Part shown: positions 35,051 through 45,654 of the stretch, piece by piece
Layout of the letters: each line of letters opens with the position of its first letter
How positions within the stretch are numbered: the first letter of the stretch is position 1
Assembly (NCBI GenBank): GCA_014904845.1
Contig: MU119356.1
Location: 35,682 to 99,681, forward strand
From: Acephala macrosclerotiorum
Taxonomy: Eukaryota; Ascomycota; Leotiomycetes; Helotiales; Mollisiaceae
Length of the DNA: 64,000 bases
Direction: 5' to 3'
The notes under the pieces: model-generated
Database searches by the model: none
Seen by the model: the letters and a program-made list of their open reading frames with translations, nothing else
Told to the model about the DNA's origin: nothing
Program-made: the position numbers and the translations under genes

Positions 35051-35798
35051 ATGATGTTTGTCGAACTTCCATATTCAGATATCCCTAGCTATATTATCAC
35101 CCGCCGACAGGATCTCTGCTTTCAATTCGCTCCCCCTGCTGGGTCGCTTGAGCTCGCGACTGCTCTGAGCTTCAAATATCCTTTGGAACTTGATCTCGAA
35201 ACCAAGATGCGTCGTGCAATTATGGAGTTTGTCAACGAAGAGCATGCAACGATGGCAGGTTTATTTTTCAATAATTACCAGCAGCCATCCCCAGGTCCCG
35301 TTCCACCCGAGTCAACACCCATGGTCTTAGATTCTGTGCTCTCGACTGAGTGGGATATTGTGACCGGAAGGCCGACAGAAAAGAAACGCAAGAAAACAGC
35401 CTACGATCCCATCAAAAGGAAGAAAGTGGCCAAGGTGAGAAAACGCGTAGCATGCGAAAATTGTAGAAGAAGGAAAGTCGAGGTACGATCCAACCAGTTT
35501 CAGATCTTCTGGAGAGTCGTGTCTAATGTCCAAAAAGTGCAAACGTTCGTCTGCAACGGAAACTTGTCCGGCCCCAACAGCAAATTTCGCAAATGACTCG
35601 GCCGAAGCTACAGCACAACTGCAATCGCGCGAGCAATAAGACTCACTTCAGGGTACATGCAATACCTCTTCTTCTTCCAATTCCGCGAAAGACGACCTTC
35701 ACGTTTTAGAAATTGCATGGATCCATGAGGACCTCCAAACGAGCGACTGGTCTAATTACGAATTCAACGACTTCTGGTTTTCGTCGCAAAACACATAA
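35051..35798 (+). pseudogene. Small Zn2Cys6-type regulator, disabled
   Basis: An ATG at 35051 opens a frame that reaches a basic region and half a zinc cluster, KVRKRVACENCRRRKVE. At about 35480 the reading frame must shift by one to continue DPTSFRSSGESCLM and KKCKRSSATETCPAP. The expected third cysteine reads as Tyr (TAC) at the junction. Further on, in the same frame, a TAA (35637-35639) follows SREQ, after which QGTCNTSSSSNS, HVLEIAWIHEDLQ and NDFWFSSQNT continue to a TAA ending at 35798. Frameshift, Cys loss and stop together make it a pseudogene. An unusually short 21-nt GT-AG stretch at the junction is too short to be an intron and does not restore frame. Small size (about 250 residues) and acidic aromatic C-terminus resemble cluster-type regulators, which is a weak guess. 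Confidence 0.68.
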
Positions 35799-35958
35799 GT
35801 TGATTGTCTTCTTCTGGCTGTTCAAACCACATCAATTACAAATCCCCAACGCTCATGCCAAAGGTGGCAGCGACGACAATTGAATGTCTCGAGAAAACTC
35901 ATCACAATCGATGACACGACTTGAGTCAAAGGACTAGTCACCAGACAAAGTTGCTATC

Positions 35959-36909
35959 TTGAAGCCTACTTACCAACGACCAAAGCACGATCGCGTATTC
36001 TGTAAGCTATGTGATAGTCGTCAAGAAGGATTTCGCGGCGAGCACGAGCTTCGAAGACATCAAGATCGAGAAAATAAAATGGGTCTGCGTCGAGCCGACA
36101 GATGGGCTCAATCATCCCAAGCCTGTCCCATCCCTCGCAAGATGCAAAGCATGTTGTCGCGAGGAGCGTGGTTCGAGATGCCAGATCACGTGTCGAGTGC
36201 GCTAGCGCAATCGATGAAACCATCTGCGTCTCGTACGACGCACTAGATATTCCATATATTGAGCATTCTCTCCTTAGATAGAAGAGCAGACACAATAGGA
36301 TACAATATCATTGGATTAGCTCATACGAAGCTAGCCCTGTGATCCGTATCCGCCGTGCTCTATTCACGTGAATCACATTCGAATCCTACCTGTTTTTCCA
36401 ACACATGTGCTTAGCGAAAGAAGAAATATGGCGCATACTACAATGCCGCTGCACATCTTCGACGTGCTCACGTCAAGCCCAAGGCTAAGGGCCGCGAAAA
36501 GAGCAGCAAAGGCGACGATGCCGAGAAGCATGGAGGGAAGGGCGGCGGAGACTAGCCTCCAATGGCGGAACTCAAATGCTGAATGAAGGAAGTGGAGGAA
36601 CTAGCTGCCGAATTCCCTCTCAGCGACGCTCAACCGCAGTGTTCACAGACGCGACCCCAGATCAAATGAGGTTACTTCGTTGGTGGTACTGTTGCCAGTG
36701 TGAACTGAGCGTCTTACCTCTGCGAATACGTCCGTTGTGATGTACCCGCCTTCAGCAGCAGCCACAGCTATCAAACATCCACCATGCCCATAAACGGCCA
36801 TGCCTACAACTACGACACGGTTGTGAACGGTATCCAGTCGCCCGATGATCAACCTACCGGCTTTTGCGGCGAGCAACATCACATGCAACCTTGGGTCACT
36901 TTCTGACTT
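35959..36909 (+). pseudogene. C2H2-type fungal protein split by a solo LTR
   Basis: The left part (from 35962) reads KPTYQRPKHDRVFCKLC and GFRGEHELRRHQDRE, a C2H2-like finger. The frame then shifts near 36080 to continue WVCVEPTDGLNHPKPVPSL and CKAC, where the solo LTR (36155-36403) interrupts. After the LTR the same protein resumes: KKKYGAYYNAAAHLRRAHVKPKAKG, KHGGKGGGD, PPMAELK. In-frame stops lie where Gln and two Trp codons are expected (TAG just after the LTR, TAG after GGGD, TGA after ELKC). A tail ending HMQPWVTF closes near 36909. I recall this layout from a widespread family of fungal C2H2 proteins; it is probably a DNA-binding protein. Frameshift, three stops and an insertion leave no doubt that it is dead. 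Confidence 0.8.
36155..36403. mobile_element. Solo LTR with 5-bp target-site duplication CATGT
   Basis: 249 bp starting TGTCGCGAGGAGCGTGG and ending CCTGTTTTTCCAACA, with CATGT at 36150-36154 and again at 36404-36408. It is the least mutated copy of the LTR family found at 22059 and 27255 and serves as the reference for their mutation pattern. It sits inside the C2H2 relic and must be younger than that gene. A solo LTR arises by recombination between the two LTRs of a full element. Confidence 0.93.
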
Positions 36910-37612
36910 CCTTTCACACTCTCATTACTTGAGCATACTCTCGCTCGAGATCATGTACGAGATTATATAGCTGACTTGAAGTCTCACAGATTCACCTTGT
37001 TCATCTCCTCACCAAGAACCTCTGCCCCACGAATAATTCTTGCCTTACGCATGTCTGGCTCAAAATCATCCTTCAAAAGAAGAATGGTAACAATGTACTC
37101 AACTGGTCGACACACTGGCTGTCTTATACGCCATCGACATTAACGGATATCCACTTTGGAATCGGTTGGGAGAGTAGGATCAACGGTATAGATTCTTTTA
37201 CATAAGAAAGGAGAGGTATGTCTACCCATCTATGCTTCTACTAACATAGGTCTTGGACACATCTACATCCTCTTCCCATGCTGGCTCTAGTTCTAAACTT
37301 AGACGAGTATGTGAGGAAGGCTGTCTTACATAGACAATCGTTTTGCTACACACTTCTATGCTCTAGGCGCCAACTAACACAACTTCACTCTCATTTCTGA
37401 GAACGGTTTTGTTCATGTAACAACATTATGTATCTAGTTAGCCTTGAGCTATAATGTACACCATACTCTATACAATCCAAGTATCTTCTTTAAGATGTGC
37501 ACCTTGGCTGCAGTAACACCAGCCGTGAACGCCCAGTAACTCCGCCGCTATGACCCAATAACACCACTGCAAATGTTTCTCACTCGCCCACCAGCAGTTA
37601 CTATCCCAGCAC
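36910..37612. other. Intergenic, no gene seen
   Basis: Normal composition; short frames without recognisable domains. Lies between the C2H2 relic (plus) and the 3' end of the MYST relic (minus). Confidence 0.45.
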
Positions 37613-39130
37613 TTATTCCTCAACCTCTTCACTCTTTTTCTTCTCCGCATAACCCTCAATAAACCTATTCAAATCAACTACCCTTATCAAATTCAACTTC
37701 ATCTTTTCAACATACTCTCCATCATTATTCTTATCAATCGAGCATCTCTCCTGCCCATCTCTACTCTTGCTTTCCTTCTGCGCAAGGTTCATTTCCCTCA
37801 ATGTAGCCAACACATCTTCAGGTGCAATCCACGTAGCCTGACTAATACCCTCAATCGTCCAAAGACCCTTATTCTTCTTATTATAATCCTTTTGCATCAA
37901 AAACCATCTGCATATCTCTGCTGACCAATAACGTTTATAGCCCTTCTTGCCTAGATTACTAATTGGTTTTTCGGGTCTGCCCATGATGCCTGCTCGTCTG
38001 GCGATTTCGTAGGAGACGCCCATGAGCTTTGCTCCGAGACCTTTCTTTTGGAATAGTGGGAAGGTTAGGATACAGGCAAGGTTGTTGTTGCCCCAAGACA
38101 TCTTTCCCTAGAGAAGAAGCCGACGGTTAACTTGTTGGTTGGAGGGTTGGTGTAACAAGTAGAAAGCAATTAAATCCTACGACGTCGAAGAAAACGGATT
38201 TGTTGTCGAGGAAGAGCTTCGCAAAAAGGGACAGGTTTTGGCAGAATAGCTGAATTTCGAGACATATTAGTTTGATGTCCTTGCCACTAGAGCTCGAGGA
38301 AAGAGGATTGATTTACAGTGTCAACACCACCATCAACCTCCTAGACCGCGAATTTGCCCTTGCCCTTTGGCTTACCTTGACCTCTAAGCTGAACGTAGAT
38401 CTCCTTTCCCGGAATATTCGGACCCTTCTTCTTACAAAGCTCCCAATGCTTGACATAGGGTCCAAACTTCTTCGAGTATTTAAAGCAGCAGCTACAAACG
38501 TAAAGTTTGTCAACCACAATGCCTGTGCCCTTGCCCTCTTCTGCTAGACTCAATGCCTTTTCGCCGATAATTTCCTTGGGATACCAAGATGGATACCATG
38601 TGTCGAACTTAATGTCGCCGAGGATTACTTTGTCAATGTTGCGCTCAAGGGTTCGATCTTCCTTCTTGTCCTTCTGATGCTTGACATCTGCTGCGATTTT
38701 GGCATCACGGGCCTTGAACTCTAAGGCTTTAGCTTTAACAGGGACATAAGGCTTTGGTTTCTCGCGGCAGGCCCGCCCAGAGACTTGATGTTGCGAGAAG
38801 GCATCTTGTCGTTACTCGTACTCTTCGTAAATTGTTCGCTCTGGTCTCCGAGCTTGAGACTTTTGGTATTGTATGTGAGCTGATAAAGATTTCTCTTTTC
38901 CTTAGCTTTCTCCTCCGCGGCTTCTCTCTCCGCCTTCTCCTTTTCCAACTGCACCGAGAATCGTGTTGGTTGAGAGTCCGGCCTTGCAACTGGTTCCTTG
39001 TGTTGCGCAATGTTCGTGTTGCTCTTTTTCTTCGGGGTCTTCTTGAATTGGCCCTGGCTGTCTCGAAGAAGGTCGTGCGTAGGAGTCGAAGTTGCTGTGG
39101 TTGATTTCGCTCTCGCGAGACGCGACGGAT
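37613..39130 (-). pseudogene. MYST-family histone acetyltransferase relic
   Basis: MYST (MOZ/SAS) enzymes acetylate histone tails. Reading minus strand: a Lys/Glu-rich N-terminal region (to about 38721), then after a frameshift near 38770 FKARDAKIAADVKHQ, ILGDIKFDTWYPSWYP and LYVCSCCFKYSKKFGPYVKHWELC. The last is the zinc-finger part, with paired Cys and a His. IPGKEIYVQ follows, then a TAG near 38340. After a probable intron come LFCQNLSLFAKLFLDNKSV and FFDVVGFN, a further frameshift around 38110-38150, and the acetyl-CoA region NNNLACILTFPLFQKKGLG, SYEIARRAG, RPEKPISNLGKKGYKRYW. The catalytic domain is therefore complete in pieces but broken by at least two frameshifts and one stop. Lysine-rich insertions and tail differ from the essential Esa1-type enzymes, so it is probably a decayed extra paralogue rather than the housekeeping copy. 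Confidence 0.8.
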
Positions 39131-41595
39131 TGCTCTTAGTAGGATGTTATGTCGGTGGTCGGTATTTATAAAACTACGACCTCCGTGTGTCGTGACCTTG
39201 AGAATATATTGCGAGGTTTATTAGGCCAGAGAGGGACTAGTGGGGAAGTAGCGAGGGGAATATATGGGAAGACTGTTTATATAAGCGAATGTGGATCTAA
39301 AAATGGTTTTGGGGGAATCTTAGTTGTAAGGGAGTTATAATGGGATTTGTGCTTAGAGACAAGATAAGGAAAGTATAACCAAGCATTAAGGGACCTAGAA
39401 CGAGCCCCTTTGGGACTTTTAGTATATGCTTAGGCTAATTGTGCCATGTGCTCAGGTTGCTTAGGCCGAGCTTAGGCCGAGCTCAGGCATGTTTAGGAAT
39501 GCTTAGGAATGCTCACCCTCGGCTCAGGTTAAAGCGGCAGCTGCTCAGGTCTAACACTAAAACAGAACCAGCGAAAAAAAAAGTTGAGTCTGACTTATGT
39601 GGTAGTCGTTGTGGGGATTGTTTGCACCTCGGAATTGAGGAGGGTCCTTGAGCATCATATGCGCGTTCCCAACGCAAAGCCAAATCGCTCCGGCAGCGAG
39701 TGCTCTGGTTTGCATCGTGAAGGTGGGTTCGTGGTGTGTTCTGTGTGGCTAAAGGTTATCGAAACGCGACCAATTAATGATAAATTAGTGGTGATTGTGT
39801 AGGGGGAGAGATGAACAAAACTTCTATGAAGACTTTGTATGCAAAAAAGAAAAGAAAAAAACAAAAAGCAGTATGCAGTATGCAGAGTTTTAATATCTTC
39901 TATGGTTCCACAGGCTATACTCAATCGCCCTCAATTTGACAATTTCCATGGCTCAAAATGGGAGCGCGGGAGCCGGGCCCAATCTTTCGAGATGCCATAG
40001 ATACACTATCAAAAAGATCCAAAGTGCTCATGACAATGGAACGCTGGTTCCGATCAACTTTATTGCTCTAGGATCTGAGCAGGATGTGGGCATACGGAAG
40101 TTGTAGATATGGTCTTTTGCATTTTGTGCGTTTGAGTTTGATTGAGGAAGATGGATGGAAGGAAGGAGGCGACGAGATGATCGTTATGCGCTAGTGACGT
40201 AATAAAGCGTGATTTGGCGGGGTAAAGTCACGTTTCTCACCACCCGTTTTTGGCGGCGTTCCATTCATTTGTATTTTTGCAAGGAGCTTTCCATCTCAAA
40301 CCGCAACGAAAACTTATGACTTCCGATGCGCTGTCAGAAAGCTCGGGTAAATTACTTTCACCATCGCCAAATAATTTAAGACTTTATGCCACACCCGAAT
40401 GCGAGCTACGCAACACGTGCACGTGTACACAGGTGCCATATTGGGCCGGGGAATTCAAGGTGCCTCTGAGAGTCAATTAGCATTCCTTCAAAAGGGTTCA
40501 TGAGAGCCTCTCTAGATTTCCCCAAGCCTCAATATTCGTCTCACGAGTGCGAGACATCACCGGAAACCCCAAGAGTAACTTGTGTGAGAGCTCGCCTCCT
40601 TCGAGTTCTTGAAGGTTCTTCTCTAGAAAGCACAAGATTTTGCACACTCAGAAATTCCAAGAAGCCCGTGAATCAATGGGGTAGCTTCTGCTGGCAACCT
40701 CTTCTCAAGGATGTTCCGAATGGACCCGTGAGACACGCTTAATTTTTGAGCTTGTTCCCCCCTATCCTTAAGCGAGGAGGGTTGTTCGTAAACGAGCGAA
40801 TTGGGTGCATTTACGCATCTGGACAAGAATGAGTTAACCACTCGAGTCGAGCCAAGAATTATAGATTTGGGGCAGTGATAAGTAGCTTACCTCCGGCGTG
40901 CATTCGATTGATTAAAACCAAGCCTATTTTCTTATTCCTTCGACAAAAGTAGGGCGGGGTGGAACTGCCTTCTCGGTAGGAATAACATTACACTAATTAT
41001 TGGTACCATCGCCTTTAGGTATCTGACTGTTTTGTCGTTGGATTCTGTGCTTCGATTATCACCGCATGTGGTCTTTCGATGACTGTATTTTGTCCTAGGA
41101 TTGCTTGTTTGGCAAGGCCCCTCATGAGTTCAGACACAGAAATTCCTTGACCAATATAACAAGCTTTTCCGTTCTTTAGATTCAAATTTACTTCGGACGG
41201 AATCCTCTATCTTTCTTTGTTTTCAGAAATCTATACTCAGCCTCATATCGCCAAGTGTTTGATCCTCCAAACTTTCGTACTCGCTACCCCAGTCCAAACC
41301 TTAAATCATCCTACCCCTTTCGTATAAACGATTCGGTCCAGAATTGTTGCCAAGTCGATCGTCATCCTTCACAATACCGCAAGTTATGCAAGTTGAAGAC
41401 ATTATACGAAGTTGGCAAACATGGCACCACAGGCAGCCACATTTTGGAATATCTATACTCATAGGTTTCTCTCCCATTTCATATCATCACTCGCATCTTC
41501 ACCGCTTCATCCACAATTTCAACGTTCAACTCCGTCAATCAACTACTTCACTATCTACTGCGACCAAACATCTTGAACAACAACCTCCGTTCAAA
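39131..41595. other. Intergenic, no confident gene
   Basis: About 2.5 kb of mostly normal composition. Around 39420-39540 short CTTAGG/CTCAGG motifs recur (GCTTAGGCCGAGCTTAGGCCGAGC and similar, in pieces). A minus-strand frame at 40623-40841 includes KLSVSHGSIRNILEK, which faintly resembles a transposase helix-turn-helix, but too little is present to call it. CT-rich DNA before 41596 looks like a leader of the next gene. Confidence 0.4.
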
Positions 41596-41953
41596 ATGCG
41601 GTTCTCAATCATCTTCATCACCATGCTCGCCACGAATCCAGGTGTGCCTTTCATATCCCACTTCCCCTACCCGTTCACCACACTAACCAAACCAAGGAGC
41701 ACACTCACCATCCCCGCACTGGGAAGGCGTGACCTCTACTCCTCACTCTATTGCGTAGACGTTACTCTAGCTCAGAACTTCCAAGTCGGTGAATAAGTCA
41801 CAGAGGTGCTGTCCTTTACCTTTCCCCTTCATTCGTCTTCTCTTTCTGACAAAACCCCAGAACAACGGCGCAATAGTCGCTGCCTGCATGGCATACAAGG
41901 ACCGCAACACGGGAACAAACCAATAAGATACTTGCCCTAATTGTGTCACTGTA
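41596..41953 (+). pseudogene. Probable small secreted cysteine-containing protein, interrupted
   Basis: An ATG at 41596 starts a signal-peptide-like segment (MRFSIIFITMLATN). After one or two introns (splice sites uncertain; an acceptor CCCCAG lies near 41862) the sequence reads NNGAIVAACMAYKDRNTGTNQ, then TAA, then DTCPNCVT before a GTAAGT donor at 41951. The TAA is where CAA (Gln) would fit. A Tc1-like element begins 35 bp further on, at 41986, that is within the proposed intron. Beyond the element, around 43427-43490, a short open stretch reads ICNSAAKHLGGGEMTYYC, which could be the last exon, though I could not make the splice phases agree. Size, leader and cysteines suggest a secreted effector-like or antimicrobial-type protein. 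This is a tentative call. Confidence 0.45.
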
Positions 41954-41985
41954 AGTCTATCCAATCTTCCGGGACAAGGGCTTTA

Positions 41986-43364
41986 CAGTCGGCTCGCTTA
42001 TGTTCCCGTGATTTTAACTTTAAAAGCGCGTTTTTACGCGTTCGCGTTCCATTTCTCCTACATAAACTTCCAAAAATGCCACCTCAACGCACTCCTCTCG
42101 GGCCAATCGATGGCAATAAGCCTCGTAAGGGGCCACTCTCTGAATTCGAAAGAGGCCGTATTATTGGCATGCATAATGGCGGCGCAAATAAAGCTACAAT
42201 CCAGCGCTTCTATTCTCACTTTTATTCTACGATCACAGACACCATCGAAAAAGAAGAACTACGCAACGACGGTCACTCTATGTCTAAATCCGGCCGACCA
42301 AAATGTTATTCTCCTGCTGAAGAACGTCTTGTGCTACGGCATGTTCGAAGTTTCTCGAAAGACACATATGCAGAGGTCATTAAGGCGTGTTCAGTCACAT
42401 TTAAGAAGGGCACAGTGAAGAAGATCTTGAAGGAGCATGGAATCAAGAATTGGAAGTGCAAACGGCGACCATTTCTTACTCAAAAGAATGCCAATAAGCG
42501 ACTTGCTTAGTGCTTTGCGCATCGGCATTTAAATGCAGAGAAATGGGGGATGCATATATGGAGTGATAAGTGCTCATGTGAGCGGGGGCGGGGGAAGCGG
42601 GATGAATAGTGCTTTCGAACATCGACAGAGAAGTGGCAACTAAAAATGGTCCAAACTTACGGAATGAATAAGAATATAAAGGTTATAGTCTGGGCATGCT
42701 TTTAGGACCTCGGACGGTCTAACCTCTACATCATGGATCGAGATTTGAGAGCAAGAAACATGGGTATTCCGCCAACTCCTATATCGAGGTTTTGGATGCA
42801 GAAGTTGCTCCAATTTTCGAAAACCTTGATCCAAAGTATATATTCATGCAGGACAATGCCTCTATTCATTGTGCTAAGAAGGTCAAAGACTGGTTCGCTG
42901 CCAAAGGGATCACACAGCTTATAGACTGGCCTCCTTATTCTCTTGATTTGAATCCAATCGAGCATATTTGGTGGCATTTGAAAACTAGGTGTTATGAGAT
43001 GTTTTTAGAGGTTGCAGCAGATAAGTCTAAGTCAGAACATGCGCGACAACGATTAGAATCATGTTTTTAAGCTGCTTGGGATACTTTAGACTAAGAATTG
43101 TTTAATATTTTGGGTGCAAGCATGAGTGCTAAAATAGAAGCTGTTATTGAGGCCAAAGGATAGCACACAAAGTATTAAGCTCAGTTTTTGATATTTTTGC
43201 GAGATTTTTGTATCATTAGAAAGAGGACACATAAGCGCATTAATAGCTTTAATCAGATCTTAATTTGAATAATAATTGACAAAGTTATATGGAGTTTAAG
43301 TTTTTGGGAAAAGGTAGGGTGCGGGGTAAAAAAAAAAATCACGGGAACTTTATGTTAGGGACTG
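41986..43364 (+). mobile_element. Tc1/mariner-type DNA transposon, 1379 bp, inactive
   Basis: The ends are flanked by TA (41984-41985 and 43365-43366) and are inverted copies: both begin CAGTC and share GTTCCCGTGATTTT about 20 bp in, with a less conserved stretch between. The element carries one transposase frame on the plus strand. The length and TA target site fit the Tc1/mariner superfamily. The repeat ends are well preserved compared with the AT-saturated elements elsewhere in the window, so it is relatively young. Confidence 0.9.
42076..43162 (+). pseudogene. Tc1/mariner transposase with stops and a frameshift
   Basis: From the ATG at 42076 an N-terminal helix-turn-helix region reads LSEFERGRIIGMHNGGANKATI, then KGTVKKILKEHGIKNWKCKRRP. 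The DDE catalytic residues are visible: WSD near 42563, MQDNASIH near 42849 and NPIEHIWWHLK near 42953. In-frame stops occur at 42508-42510, near 42606, near 42702 and after SCF at 43068-43070. One frameshift lies near 42745 between MDRD and the YIEVLDAEV segment. Most stops are where Gln or Trp codons are expected, as after C-to-T change. It cannot encode an active transposase. Confidence 0.88.
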
Positions 43365-43366
43365 TA

Positions 43367-44006
43367 AGAGAAAGAGAGAGAGGCAGTAGCTGACTGAAAT
43401 CTGTCTCAAAGCGAAGATGTTACGATTTGCAACTCGGCAGCGAAGCATCTGGGCGGAGGCGAGATGACTTATTACTGTAAGCAGGTTAGTGCTACGAGAG
43501 ACCAGATCTAGATTCAACACTAGTCTGATCTTGGGGAGTTTATAGGCTGGACGGTGTGAGGCAATTTGGTATTTTGCAAAGGGATGGTTGACCGGTGGAG
43601 TACGCCTTCACCTTGGACACGAAAATTTCAACCTTTCTTCATTCTTATATACTTTATATTTTTACTTCTGTATCCAGACTGTGTTGGAAATTCTGTTTGC
43701 AATGATGCTGTGTTTTTCTACATAAAAAAGCGTTCTATCCGTGACCTGTGAGATATTTGTGCAAATGTGAAAGTAGGCTTTGTCGATGACTGCTTTCAGA
43801 TTTTGGTCATTTCATCTTGGCTAATAGACTGGCTAAGCGAGGAAATGTTTAAACCACTACTTATTGCCTTGGAATTGGAAAGGATTGTAAGGAGGGTTTC
43901 CAGAGCATTTCTTTTCACTGTTGGTAAGGGATTAGTTAAATGAAGTCCTCGAATACGGGGTAATTTTATCCCGCACCTGTAATATCGCTAAACTTTGGAA
44001 TATGGT
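43367..44006. other. Intergenic between the Tc1-like element and the MITE
   Basis: Contains the possible last exon of the interrupted secreted-protein gene (about 43427-43490). The rest shows short frames only and no domain. Confidence 0.4.
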
Positions 44007-44301
44007 TAGAATGGCGACAGGCAACAAGGCACTAATGCCATTTTAACAAAGCAATCTAGCCCTGAATCATACTTTTTGCGACAACCACCTATGCAGTAAA
44101 ATCAATTAAATAAACTAACAATTGATGCATAATTCATGCGATATAATCGCTCTTTTTAAATTTACAAAAATTTGTGAATTGCGCATGCTATAATTGCATT
44201 TTGTATTTGCATCGTGATTCTATGTATTTTCAACAAACGAGATAAAGCGGCATAGGAATTTTTGGTGTGTTTTGGTTGATGCCTTGCCTATCGCCATTCT
44301 A
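44007..44301. mobile_element. MITE copy B with terminal inverted repeats and TA target site
   Basis: Begins TTAGAATGGCGACAGGCAAC and ends with the complement of TTAGAATGGCGATAGGCAAG, so at least 18 of the outer 20 bases pair. TA borders both ends (44007-44008, 44300-44301). It is 295 bp long and non-coding. It matches the RIP-mutated copy at 19282-19559 and keeps many C and G bases lost there. The TA site and size suggest mobilisation by a Tc1/mariner or pogo-type transposase; the 41986 element has different ends, so it is not the obvious parent. Confidence 0.82.
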
Positions 44302-45654
44302 ATCGATTCCAATCAATTCCAAAATTTGAGGGAGTTCTCACTAAACTGATACCCTGCAGATTCTAACAGCACTTAAAGACTTAAAGTTGAGGGCCACCAT
44401 CGCTAAATTCCGGTGAATTGCTTGATGGAAGGGAAAAAGTGCAGTCTTGGGCGTTTTCGAGCCCTCATTCGTGCCAATTGTTGATCCAAAAGTCTGGCCA
44501 TGGGGCATAACCTCATGCAGCACGAATGGCGAACCCACACCCGCAAAATCGAATGTACTGTGCCGCGCCATTGCTTCTTTTTCTTACCGAAATTAGGAAA
44601 GGGTATTGGTTCGGTTACCATATTTCATGATGCGCCCCAAGTATGCATGCAGCTGCAAAGATGCAAACTCCAAAGGAGCCGGGCGTTGGGTGTCATTAGG
44701 CTTGAAAGACGCATGCATATTGTCAGCTTTCCTCCTAGTATAGCGTTTTTAGATCTGTCTTATAGTGTAGACATCCCCTGGTACCTGTGAATTGATATGT
44801 AAATCATTCAACTTGGTCATGTTTCTTCGCTATTCGTGCATGGCAATTTCACTCCAGATTTGGCCGCCAGCAGCAGAGCCGCAGCAGGAACGCAGATGCT
44901 GCCGATACCAGGCAATATTGACTTCAGTATCACCCTGGTAGCCCTCTCCCCACGATATTTTTCTTGAATGCTTGAGAGTGCGGCTTCGAAATTGCAGAAC
45001 TGGACCAACACCTTCAATTCTGCAAGAGAAGTTAAAGAAATTCTATGTGTTTGCCAGACCTGCCTTTCCCAAAGCAAGATAAAAATTATCTCAAGCAAGG
45101 TAGTGATAGTTCGAGTCTGTTTAAGAACTACATGCATTGACACTGCTGTCCCAGATGTCTTTACTTATAAGCCGTAGATCGAACGATCGACCCACACCCG
45201 TTCAACACATCGACCTAAGGACCAATATCCCTCCAGCTGGAGCGAATGGACCGGGGACGATGGGGTCGGTCTTTGGAAACGATTCCGGTCTTTGGGGAAA
45301 AGGTTAGTCGGCCATATCTGAATTTTCAAGGGATGCGCTGTTATACTAACACTTTTCCAGACCCACGCGAATGGGAGTACGAAAGAATTGAATCTGAGGA
45401 CAATATACCTGGAAAACATACTTAAGTCGACAGCGATGCCGCTAGTGCCAGTACACCTTGGGGGAATCCTTTGGATCCAGGCTTCTCAACCATTCTTCTA
45501 CGCATCGGGTTGGCGATTATGAGGCAAATGATGTCAGTTGCTTGGTAGAGACTGCATTGGTGGTGAAAAGGGCTACAGAAGGCCTTATATACACAGAGAG
45601 GGGTGGGGCCACCGCACCCCCTTAATGAGGCCAGTGGCACTGCTATGTGGTCCC
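44302..45654. other. Intergenic, with a possible gene fragment and a shared repeat
   Basis: No full gene recognised. Around 45230-45480 plus-strand frames read WSEWTGDDGVGLWKRF and, after a possible intron ending TTCCAG at about 45360, DPREWEYERIESEDN. These look protein-like but belong to no family I know, and stops follow. The stretch 45553-45598 resembles 1261-1306 (see findings). Confidence 0.4.

Noticed and set aside
40623..40841. Helix-turn-helix-like stretch (KLSVSHGSIRNILEK) on the minus strand
   Set aside because: Resembles a transposase HTH only over about 15 residues; no catalytic region or element ends nearby.
45165..45480. Protein-like frames (WSEWTGDDGVG, DPREWEYERIE)
   Set aside because: Suggestive composition, but no family match, no clear start or stop, and splice sites are ambiguous; left as intergenic with a note.
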